Positions 1 through 9,368 of a stretch of 64,000 bases of DNA are shown piece by piece. The DNA is from Comamonadaceae bacterium (GTDB taxonomy: Bacteria; Pseudomonadota; Gammaproteobacteria; Burkholderiales; Burkholderiaceae_C): assembly GCA_947450675.1 (NCBI GenBank), contig CANFWI010000008.1, forward strand, positions 1-64,000. The letters are read 5' to 3'. How positions within the stretch are numbered: the first letter of the stretch is position 1; the number at the start of each line of letters is the position of its first letter. Position numbers and translations under genes: made by a program. The notes beneath the pieces are model-generated. The model was not told the origin of the DNA and made no database searches. It saw nothing but the letters and a program-made list of their open reading frames with translations.

Positions 1-144
1 CGCAAACTCACGCTGGATGAAATGAACGCGCTGCTGCGTCAAATGGAAGCCACCGAGCGCTCAGACCAATGCAACCACGGCCGACCGACCTGGCGGCAAA
101 TGAGCATCCGCGACCTCGACAGTTTGTTTTTGCGCGGCCGCTGA
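1..144 (+). CDS. mutL: DNA mismatch repair protein MutL, C-terminal end (5' truncated by window)
   Basis: Frame 1 reads [47 protein letters not shown], the conserved MutL C-terminus (CNHGRPTW). Not in the ORF track. Confidence 0.9.
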   Translation, partial: RKLTLDEMNALLRQMEATERSDQCNHGRPTWRQMSIRDLDSLFLRGR

Positions 145-174
145 AGGCCACCGGAGCAGACTAGAAACCCGCGT

Positions 175-654
175 TCAGCCCTGCGCCAAAAAGGCCGCCG
201 CACCGGCCAAGCAAGACAGCACGGCGACAAACGTCAGCAAGGCCCGCAGACCCAACCAGCCGCCCAGCCGCAGCGGGCGGTAAATCTTGCAATCAACGAT
301 GTAGCACAGCAGCAAGCTGGCGGCCATGAGCAGCAAGCCCCAGACGCTGTTGAGCAACATGCCGGCCCACGCCAGCAAGCTCGGCAAGACACCCCAGATC
401 AACAGTCCACGGCGCGTCGGGGTCATCGGCATCGCCAAGCCCCAATGAATGCCGCCCAAAAAACTCACGATCACGGCGGCGTAGGTGAGAAGTGCCAAGG
501 CGGCCAAACCGCCCCACTCGGGAGGCAGCAACCACAGCCCGGCAGCGCCTGCCACGAAAGGCAGCAAGCCGGCGATGCCGAGCGCCCAAGCGACTGCCCC
601 CGGCTTCAAAGATGGAATGGCCGCCGAGGATTCAGGGTTGACAGGTGTGTTCAT
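175..654 (-). CDS. DUF3429-like integral membrane protein
   Basis: 159 aa, multiple TM segments, GGIHWGLAM-type motif. Confidence 0.75.
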   Translation of the reverse strand: MNTPVNPESSAAIPSLKPGAVAWALGIAGLLPFVAGAAGLWLLPPEWGGLAALALLTYAAVIVSFLGGIHWGLAMPMTPTRRGLLIWGVLPSLLAWAGMLLNSVWGLLLMAASLLLCYIVDCKIYRPLRLGGWLGLRALLTFVAVLSCLAGAAAFLAQG

Positions 655-723
655 GACCAGAGTTTAAAAGACCCCACATCGACCGGCCGAACTTTAAACA
701 GCGAAGATGGGCTTTCAAAGCTT

Positions 724-1668
724 ATGAAATCTTGCCGCCCTTTCCACTCTGTTGCGACTGTTATTTTGATGCTGCTCACGGCCGCATGGGTTGCGGGCTG
801 CAGCACGTTCGACGAACGCCAGCGCGCTTGGATTTTTCAACCCAGCGACCGTAGCTGGGGCGGCAGTGCCGAAGCTGCCCGAGGTATGGACAACGTGTGG
901 ATTGAGTTTCAGTCGAAGGTCACTGGCCAAGCCAGCCAACTGCACGGCCTGTGGATCGAGGCCGACAAACCGCTCGTATCACTCGCGGCTGACAAGATGC
1001 TCAAAGTGAATCTCCCCGCACAGCAAGGCCTGCTGTCGGCAGGTTTTGCAAACGACGACAGGCCGGTGTTGCTTTATCTGCACGGCGCCCGCTGGAACGT
1101 CAGTGGCTCGGCTTTTCGCATGCGCCGCATGCAAGAGCTGGGCTTTTCGGTGCTGGGTGTGGACTACCGCGGCTTCGGCAAAAGCAGCGAAGGGTTGCCG
1201 TCCGAAGCCACGGCCTATGAAGACGCCCGTGCCGCTTGGGACTGGTTGGCAGCCAACTACCCGAACCGGCCACGCTACATTTTTGGCCACTCGCTGGGCG
1301 GGCCAATTGCCATCAACTTGGCAGCGCAAGTGTCCGATGAACGCGGCACCATCGTCGAAGGCACGTTCACCTCGATCGCCGACGTGGTGAGCACTTTCAA
1401 ATGGGGCTGGGTGCCCATTTCAGGCTTGATCACACAGCGCTTTGAAGCCATTCGCAAAGTCGACCAAGTTGGCTCACCACTGCTGGTCGTACACGGTGGT
1501 CGCGACCAACTCATCGCCCCAGAATTAGGACGCAAACTCTTTGATGCCGCAGCAGAGCCGAAGCTGTTTGTGCTGGTGGAAGACGGCTCCCACCACAACA
1601 CCAACAGCGTGGGTCAAGCGCAGTACAAAGCGGCGCTGGCGCAGCTTTTCAAACTGGACGCTCGGTAG
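724..1668 (+). CDS. alpha/beta hydrolase (lipoprotein-like)
   Basis: Start moved to ATG 724. Lipobox-like VAGCS, nucleophile elbow GHSLGG, C-terminal HHNTN. Confidence 0.85.
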   Translation: MKSCRPFHSVATVILMLLTAAWVAGCSTFDERQRAWIFQPSDRSWGGSAEAARGMDNVWIEFQSKVTGQASQLHGLWIEADKPLVSLAADKMLKVNLPAQQGLLSAGFANDDRPVLLYLHGARWNVSGSAFRMRRMQELGFSVLGVDYRGFGKSSEGLPSEATAYEDARAAWDWLAANYPNRPRYIFGHSLGGPIAINLAAQVSDERGTIVEGTFTSIADVVSTFKWGWVPISGLITQRFEAIRKVDQVGSPLLVVHGGRDQLIAPELGRKLFDAAAEPKLFVLVEDGSHHNTNSVGQAQYKAALAQLFKLDAR

Positions 1669-1730
1669 AACTCGACACTTAAAAACCGAACCAACTGCTG
1701 CCCACAGATCGGTAACTCAAGGTGTCGTAC

Positions 1731-4724
1731 TCAGCGGCCACCCTCGCCAACCAAGGCATAAGGCGCCCAGTAAGCCGGGTGTGAAAAACGTGAGACCTTC
1801 ATGGTCTCCAACATAGCTTGCCGCAATGCTTCGGCACGTCGAATCGCTGCATCACTCTTGTAGGCTGCAAAAGTTTTTGTTGTCAGCATCATGGCGCTTT
1901 CACTTTCAACGGCCCAATGCGTGACCAACAGGCTGCGACTGCCTGCATAGAAAAATCCACGCGCTAAACCTGTCAAAGCCTCACCCGCACGGCCGTCGGC
2001 GCCAGCTGTGTTGCAGGCGGACAGCACCACCCAATCGGCATTGAGCTTAAGCGTCAGCACATCTTCCAAAGTGAGCAACGGAGAATCCGCCGCACTGGCA
2101 GTGGACGCCATCGCAAGCGCCGGTTGATTCAGGTTCGGAAGGTCACCGGCCAGCAAACCATGGGTGGCAAAAACGACCACCTGCTTGCGGGCGAGTAGAC
2201 CCGAGACACTGTTGTTGAGCACCGAGACACGGGTCGCCTGCGCACCCAGTATCACATCAAGATCTGGGTTGGCGGACATGATTTTCGCCAACTGAAGAAC
2301 TTCATCGCGCGTTTCCGGCAACGGGGGTAACTTGCTATAGGTCACGTAGGTGTCTGGGTCCAGTACGTTGCGGGGCGTCAGAGCTGCAGAACGCAGGTTT
2401 GCCACACCTCGCACAGCCGAAGTCTCAGCTGTCGGTGTGCCATCTTTTGGCACCGCTTTGACATCAAATTTTGGGTCGCCCCAAGCCATCAAAGGTTGGG
2501 TACCACCAGGTACTTTTCCCAACTTCTTAAGTGACAACCAACCATTGGCAGTAGGAACATAGCTGACAGCTATATCCTTGATCAACCATGGTGCTTGCGC
2601 TGCGTCTCGACCGCTGAAAGGTGTGCGCGTCAGGACCGCCATGGGTAGTTTGGCCAATGCACCCGAGCCTGCCACAACCAAGTGCTTTTTATCTTTCAGC
2701 TCTGCTTCAAAAGGACTCAGAAATTGCGCATACAACTGATGTGCGCCAGCGTAGTCAAAGACAGGTGCACGACCGCCCAGTTCGGCCACGTCTAGTGTTT
2801 TTCGGATGCGATCGACGATCGCATTCGTTTGTTTTTCGGCCATCTCTGAGATATGAAAATTAACTCGCCCTCGGGAATCGATAGCCCATAGAAATGTTTT
2901 ATCCTCCATTGGCAGAACACTGACGAACAACTCATCAGCTTTGAGTTGCTCCGAGATGTCGCTTGGGCGTGGTGATCGGGGTTGTATCAACTGAAAATAC
3001 TCGGGGTAGTCCTTGCTAATTTGAGCTCGATAACTTTTACGTGCAGCTTCGAGCTCACGCATACGCGCACGCATTTGGGCCACCACTTGCGTATTTCGTT
3101 TTTTGTCATCTTCTCCAGCCTGACTGCTGATGTAGCCCGTCAGAGTAGCAATTTCGTTCTTTGCATCCTGCTCTTGACGGATGACGTCGGACAACCCTGG
3201 CACGCTGACACCCGAACGTACCGCGGCATCGGACAACGCCTGCTGCACCGAAGATGCGCTCAATTGATCGGCTACTTGGAAGAGGATTTCTGCATCTTGA
3301 CGATTGGCTTGCGCCGTGACCGCCAACAACTGCATGTAATTTTGAAAAATGAATTTCTTAGTCTTCAGTTGAAAAGCGCTTTCAACAAAATCCCCAGACA
3401 GAGAATCTGGGGATACGATGTTCGTCATCGACTTGTCAAACTCAACACGCGCTTCAGTAGCCAGGTTGTTGCGCCAGAGCGCGACGGCATACAGGCCGCG
3501 AAGAGACACCGTGAAGTAGTGGCCTTCCCCAAAATTATCGATATGCCACTGCATGCTGCCACGCAATACTTTCAAGGCCTCTTCATGGCGTCCATTCTTG
3601 AGGTAAATGTAGGCGCGAACAACAGCACGATTAGCCAGCGCTGGTGAAGCATTGGTTCGCTGTTGTTGCCGATCCATTTCATCCAAATTCAGCAATGCTT
3701 TTGACCAGTCATCTTGACCGGCCAACGCTATGTTGGCCCGGAACTGACTGAACAACCAGCGTGGAGACCCTTTTTGGTAGCCTTGGGCCAGCGAAATTTT
3801 TTCGCTACGCTCGGCAAAAGGAAGTGCCTCCTTGTACTGACCCGTCACGTTGTACAAGTCTGCAACACGGTTGTAAAAACCGGCCATTTGAATCTCAGTG
3901 AACCCTTGCGCTTTGGCTAGTTTGAACGTTTCTCGAAGTGTCCATTCTGCATCTGAATACAGCCCAGCGGCCATTTGCTGCGTCGCTAACTCGACCATTG
4001 CAAACATCACACTCACCTGACCGTAAGTCCGCAATGACCCTTCTGGTGCAGAACGGGTTAAACCTAAAAATATCTGACCTTTTTCGGCGGCATGCTTTGC
4101 GGCTTGAATGCCCTCCGACCACTTTCCTGTGCGCATCAGATATCTGGATTTGGCAACGTGAAACTCCATCTCCGCCCGGGCTATGTGCAAACCGGCATCC
4201 CCTCTAACTGGAATTCTTCCAAACTCAAAACGGATGATTTTTTCGGCCTCGTCGAGCAGTTGTGATGCTTGCTTGAGGTTGCTGTCATCGAGATAATTTT
4301 TGGCCAGAATGACCCTCAGCCTGACAGAACTGGGCGCCCACTTGGCGTCGCTGATCAATTCCTTGCCCAAGCGATACGATTCAGACTTCCTTTCGGTGTC
4401 TGACAAAACCATCATCAAGCTCCATTTCCCGTCAATAGGGTCGACGAGCATCCACTCTCTTGCGTTGCGCTCACGGCTGACAATATCGCCCAACCGAAAG
4501 GCCGCCAGATCTTTTTGTCGAAATAGAGCTGACTTTTTAATATGGAGCGTATCCGGATCAATGACCGTATTCAAGACGTCACGCAACCGGACCGTTTCCT
4601 CTGCGGATAAAACCGCTGCTTCTGCTTCGTCTCCGATTTGCGCGAGGACACAGATCGGAAAAAGTGACACAGCACACACAAGCCCAAGACAAGTTCTGCG
4701 CGCGAGAAATAAAAGGAATTGCAT
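1731..4724 (-). CDS. exported TPR-containing CHAT domain protein (caspase-like peptidase)
   Basis: 997 aa. Signal peptide ending VLAQ, helical TPR-like repeats, C-terminal CHAT motifs VVFATHG and VVLSACNTAGAD. Confidence 0.9.
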   Translation of the reverse strand: MQFLLFLARRTCLGLVCAVSLFPICVLAQIGDEAEAAVLSAEETVRLRDVLNTVIDPDTLHIKKSALFRQKDLAAFRLGDIVSRERNAREWMLVDPIDGKWSLMMVLSDTERKSESYRLGKELISDAKWAPSSVRLRVILAKNYLDDSNLKQASQLLDEAEKIIRFEFGRIPVRGDAGLHIARAEMEFHVAKSRYLMRTGKWSEGIQAAKHAAEKGQIFLGLTRSAPEGSLRTYGQVSVMFAMVELATQQMAAGLYSDAEWTLRETFKLAKAQGFTEIQMAGFYNRVADLYNVTGQYKEALPFAERSEKISLAQGYQKGSPRWLFSQFRANIALAGQDDWSKALLNLDEMDRQQQRTNASPALANRAVVRAYIYLKNGRHEEALKVLRGSMQWHIDNFGEGHYFTVSLRGLYAVALWRNNLATEARVEFDKSMTNIVSPDSLSGDFVESAFQLKTKKFIFQNYMQLLAVTAQANRQDAEILFQVADQLSASSVQQALSDAAVRSGVSVPGLSDVIRQEQDAKNEIATLTGYISSQAGEDDKKRNTQVVAQMRARMRELEAARKSYRAQISKDYPEYFQLIQPRSPRPSDISEQLKADELFVSVLPMEDKTFLWAIDSRGRVNFHISEMAEKQTNAIVDRIRKTLDVAELGGRAPVFDYAGAHQLYAQFLSPFEAELKDKKHLVVAGSGALAKLPMAVLTRTPFSGRDAAQAPWLIKDIAVSYVPTANGWLSLKKLGKVPGGTQPLMAWGDPKFDVKAVPKDGTPTAETSAVRGVANLRSAALTPRNVLDPDTYVTYSKLPPLPETRDEVLQLAKIMSANPDLDVILGAQATRVSVLNNSVSGLLARKQVVVFATHGLLAGDLPNLNQPALAMASTASAADSPLLTLEDVLTLKLNADWVVLSACNTAGADGRAGEALTGLARGFFYAGSRSLLVTHWAVESESAMMLTTKTFAAYKSDAAIRRAEALRQAMLETMKVSRFSHPAYWAPYALVGEGGR

Positions 4725-4775
4725 TTTTTATTCCAAAATTTTACCGACACCAAAAAGGGCTGAATTCATTGGCAT

Positions 4776-5267
4776 CTATTCGACTTCAAGGCGCATTTCG
4801 CGCTCGGCAACACGCTGCTTTTCATCCATCACCTGCATCGTCATGCGGTGCTTACCGGCTGGAATTTGAGCGCTCTCCAACGCAAAACCTTCTTTGGTCA
4901 CTTTGACGAATTTTGTGATGCGGCTGGTGATGTCAATTTTGAAAGTCCCGTACAGAACCTTAAATGTGCTTGGATCAATCGGCGCATCTGACTGACCTTT
5001 GAACAGCACCGAAATTGGAAAAGGGGCTTTGACTTTCATGTCAGCCACCGCATCAGGTTTCAAAATATCAATTTGAGGCATCAATGCACGCGGCCTCAAT
5101 GCTGGTTGCTCATAGAAGCTCTCCTCGCCTTTGAACTCGCGGGCTTCGGCAGGCGTCACCAACCAGCCGTCAGGAGCCGCAGATAAGGTAGTTTCAATTT
5201 GTGCAAATGCCGACACCGCCCCAAACAACAAAGTGCAGCAAACCAATTGTTTTTTTCTAAAGTTCAT
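4776..5267 (-). CDS. small secreted protein of unknown function
   Basis: 163 aa with signal peptide (SAFA|Q). Start codon overlaps caspase stop (ATGA). Confidence 0.75.
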   Translation of the reverse strand: MNFRKKQLVCCTLLFGAVSAFAQIETTLSAAPDGWLVTPAEAREFKGEESFYEQPALRPRALMPQIDILKPDAVADMKVKAPFPISVLFKGQSDAPIDPSTFKVLYGTFKIDITSRITKFVKVTKEGFALESAQIPAGKHRMTMQVMDEKQRVAEREMRLEVE

Positions 5268-7132
5268 TTTGTCTCCTCAATAGCAAGCATGGCTGCGCCA
5301 TAGGCGTCTGAACACAAAGGGTTGTTGCGGCGAGTCAGGACGTTCAAGCAAGACTGACTGACCACCAACTGCGAGCTTGTCATCAGTGCGCCTAACTTCG
5401 CCCGACCTTGGGCATCGTTGAAGGAACTGACAAAGGGGCCCGCCTTGTTCGCTGCCAGCGCCGTGAGATCGCGTGGTGCATCCGCAACCATCACTAACAA
5501 GTTGTCCATTCCGGCGGGGCCGCCCGCCTTGACGCGCCAGTTGGGTCGGGGCAACTGAATTGTCTGATTTGCCTCAATTTTGTTGTTTTGATCGAGGTCA
5601 TTTGGAAACAATAAATACAGCGCCTTGTTGTCTGATCCGGCAAGCGCAACATACACATAGCCAGCACGATCTGACTGAACTGAAAAATCGAGCGTGTCCT
5701 GGCCAATCTTTAACTTGTCCTTGCCGGCGGTCACTTGCACTCGGCGCTTAGCGTCGCGCTGATCAAACATTTGAAGCAACGCTTTCTCGCCCGTCAATGC
5801 AGCAGGAATCGGTACCACTGGTGAGGCGACGACTGGTGAAGTGAGCGGCAATGCAACCGGAGTAACAACAGCAACTGCGCTGGGCTGGCTGAACCAAGCG
5901 GGTACAAACGCCGCGTTGCCATTGAGCACTAAGTTGTGCGGCTTGAAATTGACATCGTTGGCCATGCGTTTGTTGATTTTTACTTGCGCACATTGCCGGA
6001 TTTCGTCCATGCTAATGGCTCCAGAGTTATCCAGATCAACAGCGTCACGCAGCATGCAGTCACGCATGTACTGCGTGGCCAAACCGCCCTTTTGTTCGTC
6101 GTCGAAACTGATCTCGTTGTCGCGCGAAGCACTGACATGAATGATGTCTTGAGGCAGTACACCCGTTGCCGTTGTCTCCACCAATAGATTCCGGGTCTTG
6201 ACGTTCACTGGGCGTCCGCATTCCTCAGATAGGCTGGCAAACTTGGGCCGCAACAAGCCCTCGTCATTCAAATTAAGAATGCCTCGCGTACGAACAGAGG
6301 TCGCGGCCTGGGCTAATCCACCCGAATGGCAGGCGTCATACATCACAAACAATTTATCAGTCTTGTTGGTGATGGTCTTGAGCAAGTCGGCCATTTCATG
6401 ATTGGTGATCATGCCGCTGCTGCCGCCGTCATACGCCAACAATGCTTCAACGCAGCCACCAGCAACCGGGTCGTTATAACGAGTGCCATGTCCTGAGTAA
6501 TGAATAAAAACTCGGTCACCGTCTTGCACTTGGGCGGTCAAGTCTTGCAGCGCCTGACGGATGTTGTTGCCAGTGGCCTGATCGTCCTGCAAGTAACGAA
6601 TATTGCTGGCTGGCACCTGCATGGCTTGCGCCATTTGTGTTGCCGACTCCTTGTCAATTTTGGCGCCTGGCAAAGATGGGACAGTAGCGTCTGCATACCG
6701 ACTGATGCCGATGATCAGCGCGTGGCGATTGACACGAGGCGGCATACTTCGAACCCCCAATGTCAGGGCCGTGTTGCCTGCCGCTTCTCTGCCACTGACC
6801 AGCTTGGAAACGTTAGATGCAGCCGTTTGCCAGTTAACACTACTGGCACGAACCCAACCAGTCATCTTAGGGCTTGATTTGTCCGAGCTTGATGCCGTCT
6901 CGACCAATGTCCAGCCACCCTCGGCACTGATGAGGCGCAACCGCATTCCAGAGGCAAGGCCGGATAAAACCGGTGCCGAACCCAGTTTGTCAGACCTCAG
7001 TTCTGTCGCGCGCAGGGTCACCACAATTTGACCCGGTACCGCCGTCTGTGCAAGTACGTCGAGCGTGAAGAACAGACTCGCCATGGCGAAAATATAAAAC
7101 TGGATTCGGTTTGAATGTCGACTGGCTGTCAT
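5264..7132 (-). CDS. exported caspase family (C14) protein with SH3-like N-terminus, EF-hand-like loop and DUF4384-like C-terminus
   Basis: Start moved to ATG 7132 (MTASRHSN...). HYSGHGTRY and MYDACHSGG motifs, DLDNSGAISMDE loop, GYVYVALAG...LLFPND. Confidence 0.9.
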   Translation of the reverse strand: MTASRHSNRIQFYIFAMASLFFTLDVLAQTAVPGQIVVTLRATELRSDKLGSAPVLSGLASGMRLRLISAEGGWTLVETASSSDKSSPKMTGWVRASSVNWQTAASNVSKLVSGREAAGNTALTLGVRSMPPRVNRHALIIGISRYADATVPSLPGAKIDKESATQMAQAMQVPASNIRYLQDDQATGNNIRQALQDLTAQVQDGDRVFIHYSGHGTRYNDPVAGGCVEALLAYDGGSSGMITNHEMADLLKTITNKTDKLFVMYDACHSGGLAQAATSVRTRGILNLNDEGLLRPKFASLSEECGRPVNVKTRNLLVETTATGVLPQDIIHVSASRDNEISFDDEQKGGLATQYMRDCMLRDAVDLDNSGAISMDEIRQCAQVKINKRMANDVNFKPHNLVLNGNAAFVPAWFSQPSAVAVVTPVALPLTSPVVASPVVPIPAALTGEKALLQMFDQRDAKRRVQVTAGKDKLKIGQDTLDFSVQSDRAGYVYVALAGSDNKALYLLFPNDLDQNNKIEANQTIQLPRPNWRVKAGGPAGMDNLLVMVADAPRDLTALAANKAGPFVSSFNDAQGRAKLGALMTSSQLVVSQSCLNVLTRRNNPLCSDAYGAAMLAIEETK

Positions 7133-7154
7133 AGGGTTTACCGCTTGTTTATTT

Positions 7155-8786
7155 CTAATCAATTTTTTTAAAAACATGCCATGCTGAAAAAACATTGCTC
7201 GCCAATTTTTCGCGATCGGAAGGCATATCTGACATGACCAGTTCACCGCGTCTATTGGTCAGACGCATCAGCGCAGGTTCGAGCTGATTACGGGCTGCAA
7301 GCAGCGAATTCAATGGGCCGACCACTGCGGCAAAGCGCGCCAACTCAGGCCATCGTTGTGTAGCCAGCCCACCTTCATGAGAATCACAAACCACCACGCG
7401 ACAGTCGGGGGCGTGATGTTCAACAGCATCAATCAGGCGATCCAAAGGGGCCTCTGACCATGCGTCATGTCGAGCCAAGGGCCAAATAGCCAGCGGCTGA
7501 TCCGATGGTGGAGGAGAACACCAGTAATTCCGGCGCAGGGTATTCCAATAGCGCAAGAGCGCTAGGAAGACCAAGGCCAAGCCAGCGGCTAGGTGTAAGT
7601 CCACAAACATTGGTGAGCCGTTCAGGCTGAGGTAGCTGATGCCCAGCAACGCCGCCGGCAAAACAAGCAGCGCGGGAGCCAACGAACCCACACTCTTGAT
7701 TTGTCCCCACAAGGCCAAGCAGACGCAGAGTGCAATCGCAAAAATAGCTTGCGCCCATCGGGGCAGCTCCGCCAACTGGCGTTGATTTAATAAGTTGTCC
7801 AAAGCGGCCGCCAGCGAATCGACGCCAGCTTGCATGCTAAACAAAGGAGTCGCATGAATATCATGCAAGCTGGGCGCTGTCGCACCGATGATGACAATTT
7901 TCCCAGCAAAGCTGGGAACCATTGCCAACGGTTTTCCGCCTTCAGCTTGATCGAAAACATCGGCAAAAGAAATATGTGGATAGGCCGGCCCTTCACGTCG
8001 CCAGGCAATCAACTCATCACAGTAGTCAAGATATGAGCCCCTTGATCTAGCCAAGTAGGCTTGATATGCGACCGGATTGAGTGCCCGCAAAACACTCAAC
8101 GGTAGCGACTGAATCGCACTACCGTCGGCCAACGGCTCTATGTACCGGTAACGGCGAAGTACACCGTCGTCATCAACATAGCCGTTGTTAAAGCCCAAAC
8201 TGCTCGCGGCCACCGCCGGGAGTGCCGGTGGTATCAGTGCCACCGTTGCGCGACCAGAAACCGAATGAAAGACGGGAGCAACCCACAACTCCGGCAAAGC
8301 ACTCTCGGTTATTTCACTCCTCTTGTCGTTGACTTTAGGCAGGCGAACAACCGAAAAATGACTATGGGCACTGCGCTTGACTGCTTCGTCGAAGGCCGCA
8401 TCGCCACCTGGACTGATGCGGTCTGCATCCGAAAACAAAATATCCCAGACCACTGCGGAGGGGACTTGGCCTTCGACATAGTCAAGGACTGTCGCCAGCG
8501 TGTCACGCGGCCAAGGCCAACGTCCGAACTCTTTGGTCATCCGTGCGAGGGACGCTTCATCAATATCCAGAATCACAATACGCGGATCTGGTGCTGCTAC
8601 AAAAACGCGAGCACGCACCATTGCATCAAAACTCGACTTTGCTAAGCCCCCTGTTACCTTGAATATAAAAATATCAAGCACAACCCACACGGAAAAAAGC
8701 AGAACCAATCCCCAAGTGACTCTGCGAGTTGGCAGTGCACCAATACGGTCAAGCAACCGCTGCCAATGAGTGCGCATTTCAGTCAT
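7155..8786 (-). CDS. CHASE2 domain-containing membrane protein
   Basis: 543 aa. FDAMVRARVFVAAPDPRIVILDIDEASL...WPWPR motif typical of CHASE2, then TM helices and a ~130 aa C-terminal region with no recognised output domain. Confidence 0.88.
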   Translation of the reverse strand: MTEMRTHWQRLLDRIGALPTRRVTWGLVLLFSVWVVLDIFIFKVTGGLAKSSFDAMVRARVFVAAPDPRIVILDIDEASLARMTKEFGRWPWPRDTLATVLDYVEGQVPSAVVWDILFSDADRISPGGDAAFDEAVKRSAHSHFSVVRLPKVNDKRSEITESALPELWVAPVFHSVSGRATVALIPPALPAVAASSLGFNNGYVDDDGVLRRYRYIEPLADGSAIQSLPLSVLRALNPVAYQAYLARSRGSYLDYCDELIAWRREGPAYPHISFADVFDQAEGGKPLAMVPSFAGKIVIIGATAPSLHDIHATPLFSMQAGVDSLAAALDNLLNQRQLAELPRWAQAIFAIALCVCLALWGQIKSVGSLAPALLVLPAALLGISYLSLNGSPMFVDLHLAAGLALVFLALLRYWNTLRRNYWCSPPPSDQPLAIWPLARHDAWSEAPLDRLIDAVEHHAPDCRVVVCDSHEGGLATQRWPELARFAAVVGPLNSLLAARNQLEPALMRLTNRRGELVMSDMPSDREKLASNVFSAWHVFKKID

Positions 8787-8797
8787 GCCGACCGATA

Positions 8798-9364
8798 TCA
8801 GTCTAGGTTGACGATACGAACTCGACGATTTTCAGGGGCAAACGGATCCGCGGTGTTTGCCAACTGTGAGGCGCCCTTGCCCGTCGCTACCAAGCGAGCA
8901 TCCACAACGCCCCACTTTTTAAGAAGATCACTGACCGCATCGGCGCGTTGCTGGCTCAGTTGTTGGTTGTGATCGCTGCGACCCTTGGCGTCTGTGTGGC
9001 CCTCAACCAAGAAGTTAGAGTGGAGCAACTCCTGCGACTGCAAGGCTTTGGACAGGTTAGCCAAGGCTTGCTGACTTTCAGGACGCACGCGCGCAGAGTT
9101 GAAATCGAATTGAATAAGCAATGACAACGAAGGTTTTTCAAGCGTAGCCGCCGACGGCATAGGCGCTTCTTCGGAATTAGTTGCGATCTTGTCCCCCACA
9201 GCGTTAGCAGAGACAGCCTCCACCGATAGATTTCTCAAACCACGCGTTCGAGGTGCTTTGAGTTGCTGAATCATCTCCTCTGCGCTGGGTACGACGGTTT
9301 GCGCCGCCACATACATGGGACAGAAAAAACAAGAAAGAAGCAAAAGTTTCAATCCGCCGCTCAT
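8798..9364 (-). CDS. OmpA family protein
   Basis: Signal peptide (VAAQ). OmpA-C motif FDFNSARVRPESQQAL...VEGHTDAKG...NRRVRI. Confidence 0.9.
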   Translation of the reverse strand: MSGGLKLLLLSCFFCPMYVAAQTVVPSAEEMIQQLKAPRTRGLRNLSVEAVSANAVGDKIATNSEEAPMPSAATLEKPSLSLLIQFDFNSARVRPESQQALANLSKALQSQELLHSNFLVEGHTDAKGRSDHNQQLSQQRADAVSDLLKKWGVVDARLVATGKGASQLANTADPFAPENRRVRIVNLD

Positions 9365-9368
9365 AAAG

